Of a DNA stretch of 64,000 bases, positions 24,682-37,787 are shown piece after piece. Origin of the DNA: Cunninghamia lanceolata (Eukaryota > Streptophyta > Pinopsida > Cupressales > Cupressaceae); contig BSBN01001965.1 in assembly GCA_027924645.1 (NCBI GenBank), forward strand, positions 15,180,001 to 15,244,000. The letters run 5' to 3'. The position numbers were made by a program, and so were the translations under genes. Below the pieces are notes generated by a model. That model made no database searches, was not told the DNA's origin, and saw nothing but the letters and a program-made list of their open reading frames with translations. The stretch's first letter is position 1. The number at the start of each line of letters is the position of its first letter.

Positions 24682-25481
24682 ATGTTGTTAGCATACAATG
24701 CAATGATTAGAATAGAATCATCAATACAATGAATGTTCGCACAGTGATCCTCCTCACTTCTAACAAAACCCAATTTCAATATAAATGAGTCAAACTTTTG
24801 TTACCACATTCTAGGGGACTATTTTAGACCATAAAAAGGCCTCTTCAATCTGCAAACCCAATGTTCTTTCCCTTTTACCTCAAAGCTTGTAGGTTGTTGT
24901 ATGTAAATTTCTTCCTTAGGACCTCCATGCAAGAACATAGTCTTAATATCCATATGTTCTATTTCCCAATCAAGAGCTACAAAAATGGATAAGAGAAATC
25001 TAATAGAAGTTAATTTACCAACAGAAGAGAATATTTTTCTGAAATCAACTCCCTCTCTCTGGGAGTAGCCCTTGGCTACCAGTCTAGCCTTGTACTTCTC
25101 CAATGAACCATTTGATCCAAACTTCTTCTTGAAGACCGACTTGCATACTATGACATTTCTTCCTTTGGGCAAATGAACAAGATCCCAAGTGTTACAAGAG
25201 TCTAAAGCCATCATCTCCTCCTACATGGATAACTACCATGACTCACTATAATATACATGCATAGCTTCTCTATAGGATCTAGGTTCATTGTCAGTACTCA
25301 ATAAATAAAATACACAATGGAAATATAGTGGACTATACGTGTTAACTGGGTTTTGTTGTCTTGTGGATATTCTTAGAAGTTGAGTAATAGACTCTTCAAG
25401 TTCTTTTGCATGCTCATCTATACCAAATTCATTTTTCACAACAGATTCTTCCTCATCAGAACTTTTAAATTTGATTCCCAC
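24682..25481 (-). pseudogene. Ty1/copia reverse transcriptase fragment, interrupted by gypsy
   Basis: On the minus strand 25481 to 24682 encodes a copia pol piece in one frame with stops near 25231, 25219 and 24816. It reads EPRSYREAMHVYYSESW, TWDLVHLPKGRNVI, VFKKKFGSNGSLEKYKARLV, KGYSQREGVDF, MDIKTMFLHG, YGLK and then ALYANNI at the place of the LYVDDIL active-site box. The sequence stops there because the gypsy element inserted at that position, so it predates the gypsy element. The typical CKWVFK is CKSVFK and the two Asp of the active site are Asn, both changes that would inactivate it. Confidence 0.85.
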
Positions 25482-25966
25482 AATTTCTATCTATCAAATC
25501 ACACATGGTGGAATCACACCAAATTTTGTGATTATTCAGGATTTGCATTGTAGATAAATGTTGTAATTGGGGAGGTAGTTCATCAATATTGAGTGGACAT
25601 CTTCTCACATTTTGCTCATATTGTTCCTTAAGCTAATGTTCACACTCATGTGGATACACTTGAGGAGATGTAGTACATTCATTTGAATATTGGTGTTGTT
25701 TCATTAACTGACATTTTAGAGACATGTGATGATATTCCATCTCCTCCTTCATCTCCTATTACATATATAGAGTTCAGTGTTGCTACATCCATTGTTTCAT
25801 GTGATTCAATGCAGCATGATATTCATAGTCTTCTAGATGAACACCTACTTGGGATGAGTACTTTCTAGGTGAATATACATCTCTCCTTCAATGTTGACTC
25901 TCATGAATTGCACCATCTTCTTAAAATGTAATGAGGGAACCTTCATACCCTCTTGTTCTTTCTTCC
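25482..25966. other. Unassigned flank upstream of the copia fragment
   Basis: This probably belongs to the same old copia copy, being the linker upstream of RT on the minus strand, but no integrase motif can be read. CTTCC at 25962-25966 is the left target duplication of element 4. Confidence 0.4.
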
Positions 25967-28900
25967 TATAATGCCTACTCAAGAAAATACAAGTAAATAA
26001 CAATAAATAATAATTTAGAAAGAAATAATGAAAATATAATTTAATGATAGGAGAAATATTCACTTAATTTGAACTAAATAAAATTTAAATTTAACATAAT
26101 TTTAGTAATAGTCATTGTAAAAGAAATTTAAGATGCAATTATTTCATTTGTAGTTATACTCATTTACATTAAATGCCAATAATTAATCTTTTACAAGTTG
26201 TAAAGTACTTCCTTGCTCCAATATCCTACACGAATATCAGACTAGAATCTATACACTAAATGTAATTATTAGTCCAGCAAAATCATTTAATATAGAAGAG
26301 ATATCAATTTGCAGAAAATAACAATATTAAGGTCCTATGGGGTCATCCTAATGTCTCAGGGGCTCATGATGGCCTTGCCTATGTACGCGTAGTATAGAGA
26401 CTTCATAGTTTGGGAACTTGATCATTGATCTCTATAATGTTATTCACAAGATAGAGACACATTCAACATCCATTGAATCAAGCAAGTTCACAAGAAAACA
26501 TCATCATATGTAATATCATTCGTAAACATAATCGGAATGCATATCACAAACACATCAACATTATCCATGTCGCCATCATGATGATCACAAACAACTTCAA
26601 GACATGGAAATTTAGTCAAGATAGTGAATTTTCAAGTCTTTTAATTACAAAAGAGACCAAAAGAACCTTCTTCAAGGATGCAAATTCCATATTCTAGATA
26701 ACTTATCATTTACGGACACAATATCACACTTATCCATCTTACACCAATAATGTTCTCCTAAGAACATAGCTTATCTTTAAATGCCATATCATGCATTTGG
26801 TTTAGACAAGGACAAAGTCATTTTAGTTTGGTGAACAAGTAACCACAATCTTATCCCATAAATAAACATCACAAGCTTCTCATAAAATTCAGTGGATACT
26901 TATTTAATAATAATCAAAAGCTATCAAGATAGAAATAAACATTTACTAGCCTATAATGCTTAAATGAAGATCTTTAACAAATTTATATTCTTTCCAGGAT
27001 AATTCTTCCCTTGGAACATCATCACCTAAAGATGGTTACCCTTATTTCCATTTCAAAATCTAAGATAAGAGAAAGAGCCTATTTTGATATCATGCATTAC
27101 AATACATTACTAGTTCACATAAAACTTTTTTATTTAACTAAACAATTTACTATTAACTAAAAGGCATTATTTCCAACCTATTGAAGCTTACGACAAAACT
27201 TCTATACTAGTAGAATCATACATACTAAAATTCAAGATAATATAACTGATGTGAACAAGCAATTTATTTGGTCTCCAAAAGGTGTAAAAACTATTAAATC
27301 AATGGCAAGGTCATACTAACTTACTAAATTAATCTCTATTTATTACCAACTGACAACCAGTAATCATGGTATAATTTCATTATCAGACTGGAAATAAAAT
27401 TCATGTATATATAATCAGCAAATAGAATGTCAGGTGTAGCACCCTAAACCAAAGCTTTTGATAATGAAGACACAAAATCTGATTAAGTAATAGGAAAAAA
27501 AATCTTTTTTATAAAATCTAATGCCAATAATATCTAATCTAAATGCCTTTCTATGGACACTCACATAATTAGCAAGGTACTATTTCAAACTATATAGAAT
27601 TGTCACATCATACTTCTTTTTTAGACATCCACTCATGGGATGCAATGATAAATATATATATAGCAATTATCCATAGGCTTTAGGAAATTTTAAGCAATGC
27701 AATCAATAGGTGAAATATGCATAAGCTTATATTTAGAAATTAATCTACATACACCAAAATGAAATACACCCATAATGGCATAATGGATAGGATATAATAA
27801 CATGCATCATCTTGATATACAGAAGCATAACTATATAAATCATGCACTGACTTGATATATAGAGGCATAGTGATATAATAACATGCATTGATTAGATATA
27901 TAGAGGAATAATAATATGGATCAACCATATATTCAGAGGCATAGTCATATAAATCATGCACTGGCCTGATACACAAAGGCATATGGATCAATTTTATTAG
28001 ATATAATAGCATGCATCAACCTGTTATAGAAATGGCCTTAGTGAATAAGGAACATGAATTCGTCGATTGTTGTTGTAGTTGCAGATAGTCCAATGTAAGT
28101 AGAAAAAAATAGAAGCATGCTCAAAATGTATGAACTGTTTCACAAAAACCCAAAAAGACATGTCATATGTACATACGTAATGATTGCAAGATATGCACAA
28201 AATGCATTTGTTTAACATACATTAGAAACTAGCATGAAATGGTGCATGAACTATTCGATAACAATGCCTCAACAAGAAATCATCTTATGGAATGTAATAA
28301 TTACTGGGTTATTAACATGTATGCAAAATGTGAAGTGTTGAAAGGGCACACAAATTGTTTGACAGAATCCTCCAGAGATGATATGCATCAATTATTAGGT
28401 TGCACAAAATGGCTTGAAATGAAAAGACAAGGGCAATATTATGGAGCTACAGAAAACTATTCATACTTCAATCACATAGTGGCCCAAATACAAAATCAAA
28501 TTAAAACATTGAGACCTAAAATTCCTTAAGATGTTAATTATGTCAAAATAAAGTGTTTGCCATAAAAAAAACCTCAATTGTACTCTACATGATTGTATTC
28601 CAATGTAGTAATTTATTCACAGTCTAAATTAGTAGATTACAATATTTATAGATGTAATATCACACCTGTGACAACTATTGAAATTGAGTATTGACATGTA
28701 TGATAGGGCTTTAGACTACACCAATAAACTGTAAAGCACTTGCTGCAACATGAAGCCTCACAATAGGCTCTAAGATATGATCCTTTAGCCTTTATTGGAC
28801 TGAGAAATAAGTTAAGAGGAGGAGAACTTCAGGAATAGATGGTGCTATTAATAGAAAAAACAATCATATTACTGCAATCCTCCCAATCCATCATGATCTC

Positions 28901-29368
28901 CACTTCACATTCTTCCATAATCGTTCCAGATTTGTACCATAAATCAATCTTTCCTAGAATTTTGTAAACATCCAAATTGACTAGAATCATATTTGAATTA
29001 GCATATATAATAAAGTATTTCAATGTAACTTCTGTGCTTTCAAAAGAGGGCAACTCTTCTCAAGAAAATAACTCTTCATTTGCCAACCTTGTAACTCCTC
29101 TTCCATAAACTAAAATTAGCTCCACTTCTAGAAACTATAAATAAATATTAATTTCTAAAAAAAATCTCTTCTTGAAAATTTCTAACAGTCATTCCTTGTG
29201 TGTGGCATAAAATAAAGAATCTCTAAAAAATATGTAATTAGAAAAACATATAATACATGAATTTCTTTCATAATTAAATTATTTAAATAATTATTTTGAA
29301 AATATAACTAGATAATTATTTTCAATAAAATGTGACAATTAATAATTAGGTATTAGATATGCCTTACA
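25967..29368 (-). repeat. Element 4 3' LTR (left copy)
   Basis: Direct repeat of 32476-35912. The first dinucleotide on the plus strand is TA where the partner has TG. It contains a degenerate tandem repeat at about 27795-27995 and no supported gene; an ORF at 28239-28529 has an altered counterpart in the other LTR. Confidence 0.88.
27795..27995. repeat. Degenerate tandem repeat, about 40 bp unit, in element 4 LTR
   Basis: About five imperfect units combine AT-rich GATATAT-AGAGGCATA with ATAACATGCAT or AATCATGCA. The same array occurs in the other LTR at about 34335-34550, so it predates the insertion. Confidence 0.7.
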
Positions 29369-29381
29369 TTCTTCCCCTCTA
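29369..29381 (-). other. Polypurine tract of element 4
   Basis: On the minus strand AGAGGGGAAGAA directly precedes the TGTAAGG start of the 3' LTR. This fixes the orientation of the element. Confidence 0.85.
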
Positions 29382-32300
29382 AGAAATGGACTTCCTCCTA
29401 GAAGTCATCAAGAGAAAAGAATTTTCCCTATCTTCAACACATCCAACAAAAGTTAGATTCATCAAAAGATTTACTAAGTCAACTACATATTTTTTTGACA
29501 TCATGCAACAGTACAAATTGAAACATGCATCTCCAAATGAGAAAAATATACAAAAATCTAGATTTTCTCTTCAATAATAATCTTCATGTCACAAGAAACG
29601 AATTTAGTCTATATATTTGCATACAAAATTATATCAACCAAGACTAGCTCACTTGATCTAAAATCGCACAACTAATAACAATCCAGATTGTTCAACATAT
29701 TAAACATATTAGAATTCCATTTTCAAGAATCTAATTCACAAATTTATCACACTTTATTTCACACTAAAATCTATAACTCCCATAAGCATCAAACTCCCAT
29801 TAAACATTAACTCCCTTAATCATCAACTCCCAAAATTGCCCTTTAGCATCAACTCCCAGAAACAATAATCTCCCAACTCTAAATTTTTTTATTAAATAAT
29901 ATTCTCCCAAAACACCATAAAACAATAGTCTCCTAAAACAACATAAAACAATAATCTCCCAAATCACCTTACAACAACAATCTCCCAAAATCTCCCAATA
30001 ACAATCAACTCCCAATGCATTATCATTTCACAAATCATCAGCTCCCAGCAATACCATCCATCGCAATACCAATTTCAGATAACATAATAATACTCATGTA
30101 AGAATTCATCAATCTTGGAAATGCAAACAATAACAAAACATATTTCTTTCAAAATTTAGTTGCTACATTCATTTAATTCATAAAACAAAAATATAATTTA
30201 GTTTTCTTACCTTGGTTGTCTAAACTTAGCTCAGTCCATAAAACCTTCACATAACTATTTTCTCTCTTTTCTAGCAACTCACAACAATCCCATTATTCCA
30301 AAAAAATTTAGTTATACCTTTCTTTCCATTGGAATATTATCATTACTTATCCTAGAAGCATATTTCTAGTATCAAAATATTACTGAAAATCAAATTATTG
30401 CAACATATTCTTTTACAGCAACTCTTAATATCTAAACATCACATATATCTATTCTATACATGATGTATACATTCAATGGGATTGGGATGATCATAATTCT
30501 AGAGAATAGATCCTACACAATTTCATAATATACATTCCCCAGGCCATCTACTCCCCTATACAACTTGCCATGGACCTCCCTTGGTTATAATAATCAACAC
30601 AATTCACATTACTCCACACAAGCTAGCAACCAACAATGATAAAGCCTCAAAATAAAGAAATTTCTAATAGGTAACAATTTCAAATAAAATTAATAATCAA
30701 AACAAATAAAATAGTAGAAGTGAAAGCATCAGTTCAAATTAAAATAAAAAACTTTAATAAAATAGTCCTCAAGGTAAAAGGATAATTTTACAATTTCGAT
30801 CACCCAAATATCTTAAAGAAATCTTCAAAATTGTTGGCTCAATAAAGAAAGGAGAAGATTAAAAAAAAAATCAAAATTTTTTATAAGACTTTACATCGTA
30901 ATTGACCATGTGACTTTTACGATCCACCTAAGAGGACAAGGGGAATGTGGTAGTTTCAAACCACACAGAGCTCCATCATATACCACAAAAGGAATGAAAT
31001 TTTATGCAAGAACATTCAACAATTATGAATAATCACAATTTAGAAAACTCCCTTTTCACAAATATAACTCCCATACCATAAACCATGTAGCACATAAACT
31101 CCCATGAACAAATAAAATTATTCATAAAAGAACTTTCATAAATAATAACTCCCATGATCAACAACTCCCTTTATATCACATCAGATTAACTCCCATAACA
31201 TAGCATATACTCCTGTATCATAGTAGTAAAACTCCCTTTAAACAAAACTCTAGTAATTCATAACTCCCAACAATTTATATTATTGAAACCCCATTTATCC
31301 CATACCCATTCTCCTTTTTAGCCAACATTTTATTCACATAATTATCACCAAAATATATTCAAACACCAGAGAAATAAGCACAAATCATTTCCTCAATTAA
31401 TTTATTCACATTTCCACATTAGATCTTTCATTAAAACCATTTATAGATGATCATATCAAAACAGAAATAACATTAAATTTCATACCTTGCTAGTTCATGC
31501 CTAGATTAGCTCCATAGTCTTCTAGCCTTTCTCTCTTCCATCTTTATTTTCCTCTTTGAGTTCTGAAAATTTCACAAACTCATAGAAACTCCCATACCAT
31601 AAAGATTCAGTTACACCCCAAAACTACAACTCTTTCTTTTTTGGAGGAAATATGAAAAAATACTAATTTTCTTCACTTTTCTTCTCATAAATTATACAAA
31701 TAGTATGATAAAAGAAAACTATATATTTTCTCCTAATAACAAAACTCACATAAAACAATACAACTCCCATATTAAGAATTCTCAATTCCCATTACACCAA
31801 GAATCCCATCCTCCAATACATTCAACATTATCAATCACAACACAAATAGAAATAACATTTAATTCCATTCCTAAACCAAACTGGAAGGTTTCAAACAAGA
31901 TTTCATGAAGTCTAGTCAGAAAAATTTTCATCTTTCTCTAAATGCACTTCTAACTAATATTACCCTATCAATATGTAAAAATGTAAACAATAACATCCAA
32001 GTCTTCTTATACTTTCAAATTAATCATCAATAAACTTTTGATTAATTGCAATACCCAGACCTTTATTGTGTACTTGAGCATAGAAAGACTTTTGCAGCAG
32101 ATATATGTTTAACCAACTATTGGATTAGGAATACATCTTCCAAGCCCCACATTTCACCAAAACTCATCTACCAATACACCATCACCTTTAGCCACACACA
32201 TGTAATTTTGTCAGTATCATCACGGAATAAGGTAAAAATTTACATGCTTAACAGAAATCAATAATTAACATTAGAGAAACTTAAAATCTAACGAATACAT

Positions 32301-32461
32301 CTATGAGCATATATGTACATATAAGTTGAAAATAATTTACTAGACATTCCTTCCATATAGTTAATTGACCAAAATTTACCTATACTTACCATTGTGAGAC
32401 CCAAAAAAGGGTTTACATTACTAATACTCTTACCCCAAATCTCCCAAGTGTTGCAACCTGG
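29382..32461 (-). other. Internal region of element 4, no coding capacity
   Basis: The 3.1 kb is strongly AT-rich and has no ORF with a recognisable domain on either strand. More than fifteen CTCCCA motifs, many as AACTCCCAT, are scattered between 29770 and 31800. The minus-strand ORF at 29800-30015 only reflects that repetition. Confidence 0.75.
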
Positions 32462-32475
32462 TGCTCTGATACCTT
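32462..32475 (-). other. Primer binding site of element 4 (degenerate Met type)
   Basis: On the minus strand AAGGTATCAGAGCA follows the LTR end ATTACA. It matches TTGGTATCAGAGC except for the first two bases. Confidence 0.75.
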
Positions 32476-35400
32476 TGTAATTCCTACTCAAGAAAATACA
32501 AGTAAATAACAATAAACAATAATTTAGATAGAAATAATGAAAACATAATTCTATGATCCAAGAGAAATATTCACTTAATTCAAACTAAATAAAATTCAAA
32601 TTTCACATAAGTTTAGTAATATTCATTGTAAAACAAATTTAAGATAGAATTATTTCATTTACAATTATACTCATTAGAATTATTTCATTTACAATTATAC
32701 TCATTTATAGTAAATGCCAAATAATCAATCTTTCACAAGGTGTAAAGTACTCTCTTGCTCTAGTATCCTACATGAATATCAGACTAGAATCTGCACACTA
32801 AATGTAAACATTAGTCCCATAAAATCATTTAATATAGAAGAGATATCAATTTACACAAAATAACAATAATAAGGCCCTAAGGGGCTGTCCTAATGTCTCG
32901 GGTGCTCATGATGGCCTTGCTTATGTATGCATAGCACAGAGACTTCGTAGTTCGGGAACTGGATCATTGATCTCTATAATATTAATCACAAGATAGAAAC
33001 ACATTCAACATCCATTGAATCAAGCAAGTTCACAAGAAAACATCATCATATGCAATATCATTCGTAAACATAATCAGAATGCATATCACAAACACATCAG
33101 CATTATCCATGTCACCATCACGATGATCACATACAACTTCCAAACATGGAAATCTAGTCATGATAGTGAATTTTCAAGTCTTTTAATTACAAAAGAGATC
33201 AAAAGAACCTTCTTCAAGGATGCAAATTCCATATTCGAGATAACTTATCATTTATGGACTCAATATCACAATTATCCATCTTACACCAATAATGTTCTCC
33301 TAACAACATAGCTTATCACTAAAAGCCATATTACACATTAGGTTTAGACAAGGACAAAGTCATTTTAGTTTGGAGAATAAGTAACCATAATCTTATCCCA
33401 TAACTAAACATCACAAGCTTCTCATAAAATTAAGTGGATACCTATTTAACAATAATCAAAAGTTATCAAGATAGAAATAAACATTTACTAGCCTATCATG
33501 CTTAAATGAAAATCTTTAACATATTTATATTCTTTCTAGGATAATTCTTCACTTGGAACATCATCACCTAAAGATGGTTACCCTAATTTCCATTTCAAAA
33601 TCTAAGATAAGTGAAAGAGCCTAGTTTGGTATCATGCATTACACCACATTACTAGTTCACATACAATTTTTTCTTTAAGTAAACAATTTACTGTTAACTA
33701 AAAGGCATTATTTCGAACCTTTTGACGCTTACGACAAAACATCTATACTATTAGAATCATACATACTAAAATTCAAGATCATATAACTGAAGTGAGCAAG
33801 CAATTTATTTGGTCTCCAAAAGGTTTAAAAACTATTAAATCGATGGCAGGATCATACTTACTAAATTGATCTCTATTTCTTACCAACTGATAGCCAATAA
33901 TCATGGCATAATTTTATTATTAGACAGTAAATAAAATTCATGTATATATAATCAGAAAATAGAGTGGCATGTGCAGCACCCTAAACCAAAGCTCTTTATA
34001 ACAAAGACACAAAATCTGGTGAAGTAATAGGAAAAAGAATCATTTTTATAAAGTCTAATGCCAATAATATCTAATCTAAATGCCATTATATGGACACTCA
34101 CATAATTAGCAAGGTACTATTTCAAATTGTATAGCATTATCACATCATACTTCATTTTAGATGAAGACATCCACTCATGGAATGCAATGATAAAAATATA
34201 TATAGCAATTATCCAGAGGCTTTATGAACTTTCAAGTAGTGCAATCAATAGGTGAAATATGCATAAGATTATATTTAGAAAGTGATCTAGAGACACCAAA
34301 ATGAAATACACCCATAATGGCATAATGGATAGGATATAATAACATGCATCATCTTGATATACAGAAGCATAACTATATAAATCATGCACTGACCTGATAT
34401 AAAGAGGCATAGTGATATAATAACATGCATCGATTAGATATACAAAGGAATAATAACATGCATTAGTCATATATTTAGAGGCATAGTCATATAAATCATA
34501 CATCAGCCTGATACACAGAGGCATATGGATCAATTTTATTAGATATAATAACATGCATCAACCTCTTATAGAAATGGCCTTAGTGAATAAGGAACATGAA
34601 TTCATTAATTATTGTTGTAGCTGCAGATACCCCAATGTAAGTAGAAAAAAATAGAAGCATACTCAAAATGTATGAATTATTTGACAAAAACCCTCAAAGA
34701 GATGTCATGTGTAGGTACGCAATGATTGCAAGATATGCACAAAATGGATTTGTCAAACAGACATTAGAAACTAGCATGAAATGGCCCATGAATTATTCAG
34801 TAACAATGCCTTAAAGAGCAATCATCTTATCGAATGCAATAAGTGCTTGGTTATAAACATGTATACAAAATATGAAGTGTTGAAAGGGCACACAAACAGT
34901 TTGACAGAATCCTCAAGAGATGATATGCATCAATTACTAGGTTGCACAAAATGGCTTGAAATGAAAAGACAAGGGAAATATTATGGAGGTACAGAAAACT
35001 ATTCATACTTCAATCACATAGTGGCTCAAAATATGAAATCAAATTAAAACATTGAGACCTAAAATTGGTTAAGATGTTAATTATGTCAAAATCAAGTGTT
35101 TACAAAAAAAAAAAACCTCAATTGCACTCTACACTATTGTATGCTAACTAGTAATTTATTCACAGTCTAAATCAACAGATTAAAATATTTATAGATGAAA
35201 TATCATACCTATGACAAGTATTGAATTTGAGTATTGATGTGTATGATAGGGCTTTAGACTGCACCAAGAAACTGTAAAGCACTCATTGCAACAATGAAGC
35301 CTCACAATAGGCTCTAAGATATGATCCATTAGCCATTATTGGACCGAGAAATAAGTTAAGAGGAGGAGAACTTCGGGAATCGACGATGCTATTAATAGAG

Positions 35401-35912
35401 AAAACAATCATATTATTGCAATCCTCACAATCCATCCTAATCTCCATTTCACATTCCTCCACAATCATTCTAGATTTGTACCATAAATCAATCTTTCCAA
35501 GAATTCCATAAACATCCAAATTGACTAGAATAATATCTGAACTAACATATATAAGAAAATATTTCAATGTAACCTCTGTGTTTTAAAAAGAGGGCAACTC
35601 TTCTCGAGAAAATAAATCTTCATCTGCCAACCTTGTAACTACTCTTCCATAAGGTAAAATTAGCTCCACTTCTAGAAACTGTAAATAAATATTAATTTCT
35701 AAAAAAAATCTCTTCTTGAAAATGCATAACTGTCTTTCCTTGCATGTGGAATAAAATAAAGAATCTCTTAAAAATATGGTATTAGAAAAATATACAATAC
35801 ATGAATTTCTTTCATAATTAAATTGTTTAAATAATTATTTTGAAAATTTAACTAGCTAATTATTTTCAATGAAATGTCACAATTAATAATTACGTATCAG
35901 ATATGCCTTACA
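32476..35912 (-). repeat. Element 4 5' LTR (right copy)
   Basis: Direct repeat of 25967-29368. It carries a private 30-bp tandem duplication at 32645-32674 and 32675-32704 that is single in the other LTR and so arose after insertion. A degenerate array of about 40-bp units lies at about 34335-34550. Confidence 0.88.
32645..32704. repeat. 30-bp exact tandem duplication
   Basis: Two adjacent identical 30-bp units start TAGAATTATT. The other element 4 LTR has one unit only. Confidence 0.9.
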
Positions 35913-35917
35913 CTTCT

Positions 35918-36252
35918 TCTCTTGACTTGTAATAGTTTGGCATTGAGTTGGCATAGCTTGAGCAGCATTTGGAGTCATCTTCCTTATCTTTGAATCATGT
36001 TCTGCATCCGTCCCCACTAGATCCTGAATTGTGACCATCAGGTAGGCCTGGGACTTCTGATTTTGCAATGTCATATTTTTGGCATACATTCTTGGTTTTT
36101 TCTTTCTAAGGGAAGGAACATTGTTTGGTGATCGTCGATCATCATTAGCATTCATTGTCAGACATCTAACATCAGTGTAGGAGACTCTACATTGATGAGG
36201 GCTACTTGGTCTCTCTTCTTCTCTCTTATGGGGGGCTTTTTCCTCACATGGG
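35918..36252. other. Unassigned sequence between element 4 and the retroposed copy
   Basis: A minus-strand open frame of about 130 codons overlaps this part, but its product is not recognised and its end runs into the element 4 boundary. It ends in TTCTCTCTTATGG (from 36219), which recurs at 37754. Confidence 0.35.
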
Positions 36253-37753
36253 GTTTTTTTTTTTATATAATAAGACGGCAAAAACTAGGGGCCAAACCCT
36301 TACAAAACAACCCAGAGAAGAAACAACAAAGGCTCACGAACAAAAGGAGCCACTAATAGTAGTTACAACATTGACAACTGATTAACAACAAAAAGTAAGT
36401 AGTAGCAGTCTGACAGTAGAAAGAAATAGAAAGCAAAGAGACAAAGCTAGGTAGAAACATCCTCCTAGCCTTTGGATAGGAATTCATAAATTTTATCAAA
36501 TTATTTAGTCTTCTCTTCATCCGCACCATTAGCAAGGGTATCATGTTCCTGCAAAAGAGTCAAATTAACCATAGCCGAGTGGAAAAACATACTTCTTATG
36601 AAGCATTTGAGGGAATGAAACCTCTGCTCAAGGGACTCCACCCAGTTTCTTAGGGCAGACACTTCATCTTCCTTCTTGGTACCTTCCTCCTCAGCATCCT
36701 CCTCAACCTTCTTAATTGTCATTCCCTCCCCATCTTGAGTATGATATCTAGGCACAGAACCCCCACCATCTGAGTCCTTAGCTACTTTTTCCACCTCTTT
36801 AGTCTCCTCTGAGATCTCTTGCACTTCGATGCCTTCACCTTTAGATAGCTCACCCTCCTGAGTAGACTTATCTGAGTCACTTTCAGAATACTTAATCAAT
36901 TTAGCCTTAGGGGTTGGTTTGCCAACAATCGTGCCAGATCTTCTAACACCTAAAGTGTTATCCTCAGTCTTTTCTTTAACTATTTTAGTTTTAGCCTTAT
37001 TCTATGGTCCCTCACTATCACTTTTTGGATTCTTATGGGCCCCCATGTCCTCTCCCATCTCCACAGAAGGCTCCACTTCTTTAAGTTTCTATTTCCTCGA
37101 CTTCACACTACTTTTAGAAGTAGGAGTATGAAGGTCCTTTGCAGTAGTCTCTTCCTGGGATTCAGAAAAGGAGACCCCTTTCAGTTTCTGGGTGTTATGG
37201 GTAGAAACATGAGGTTTCTCAGAAATGGTAATGACAGTGGGAGGGTTATTCCTAGGAATTTCAACAATGGTGGGTGGTTGAATGGGATCTAGCGGGGACA
37301 AGGTGAAATGGAATTTATAGAGGCGATGGATGAGGCCTTGTTGAAGGGGGCTAGGCTTCTCCTAAAATGGTTAAGAAGGTGAAGGTGGTAGTTGTAAAAC
37401 CTAGTATAAGGACCCTCCAAGGTGAAATACTTCATTAGTAGATAGCACATAGTATCCCATGGCTCTGGTAGTTTGGTACGATCAAACCCTCCTTGATAAG
37501 GAATCAACTCCTCCCCCTCACCCAAAAACAAAGTCTAATTTTTATGGTCCACAACCTTATCCTTCCTATCCAATTTTGTGCCTTTAGTGGAAAGACCAAT
37601 AGCCATTGCAATGACCTCCTCAGAAACCTCAAACCCAATTTTACCAATTTGGACTCTACGATTATCCCATGAAAGGGCACACTGCATAGAAATATTTTTA
37701 TCATGGCCATTAAGGCATTCCAAGAAAGGGATATAGAAAGTATTTTTCATGTT
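36253..37753 (-). pseudogene. Retroposed coding sequence with A-tail, unknown protein (broken)
   Basis: On the minus strand a frame opens at 37750 (MKNTFYIPFLECLNGHD) and reads through a TAG at 37535, with GFEVSEEVIAMAIGLSTKG, FLGEGEELIPYQGGFD and PEPWDTMCYLLMKYFTLEG. It shifts frame near 37300 and continues through two more stops to an acidic Glu/Lys/Ser-rich tail ending at TAA 36501. About 230 bp of trailer then lead to a run of about 13 A at 36254-36266 (T on the plus strand). Imperfect repeats of about 35 bp flank it (36219-36252 and 37754-37787). This looks like an mRNA copy inserted by LINE machinery, or a truncated LINE. I cannot name the protein; its FKIT-like and EVSEE segments faintly recall the second ORF of elements 1 and 2. 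Confidence 0.6.
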
Positions 37754-37787
37754 TTCTCTCTTATGGAGAGGGGTTTTTTCCTATGAG

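Larger units (their letters stand above)
25967..35912 (-). mobile_element. Element 4: large non-coding LTR retrotransposon, minus strand
   Basis: Two 3.4-kb direct repeats (25967-29368 and 32476-35912) flank a 3.1-kb internal region. Read on the minus strand, the LTR starts TGTAAGGCAT and ends ATTACA. The right copy is the 5' LTR, followed by a primer site resembling the Met type, and the left copy is preceded by a clean polypurine tract. Target duplication is CTTCC (25962-25966) against CTTCT (35913-35917). No gag or pol motif is found, so it fits a large retrotransposon derivative moved by another element's proteins. The lineage is unknown; the primer type suggests a copia partner. Confidence 0.87.

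Noticed and set aside
28239..28529. ORF of 96 codons in element 4 LTR with a related ORF at 34781-35047
   Set aside because: The two are only the same LTR position in both copies. It lies antisense to the element, has no motif, and its ends differ between copies.
29800..30015. Minus-strand ORF rich in Gly, Trp and Leu
   Set aside because: It reflects repeated CTCCCA words in non-coding sequence and has no counterpart.
36255..36270. T-run read as a simple sequence repeat
   Set aside because: Its place at the end of a minus-strand coding relic with flanking repeats fits an A-tail better.
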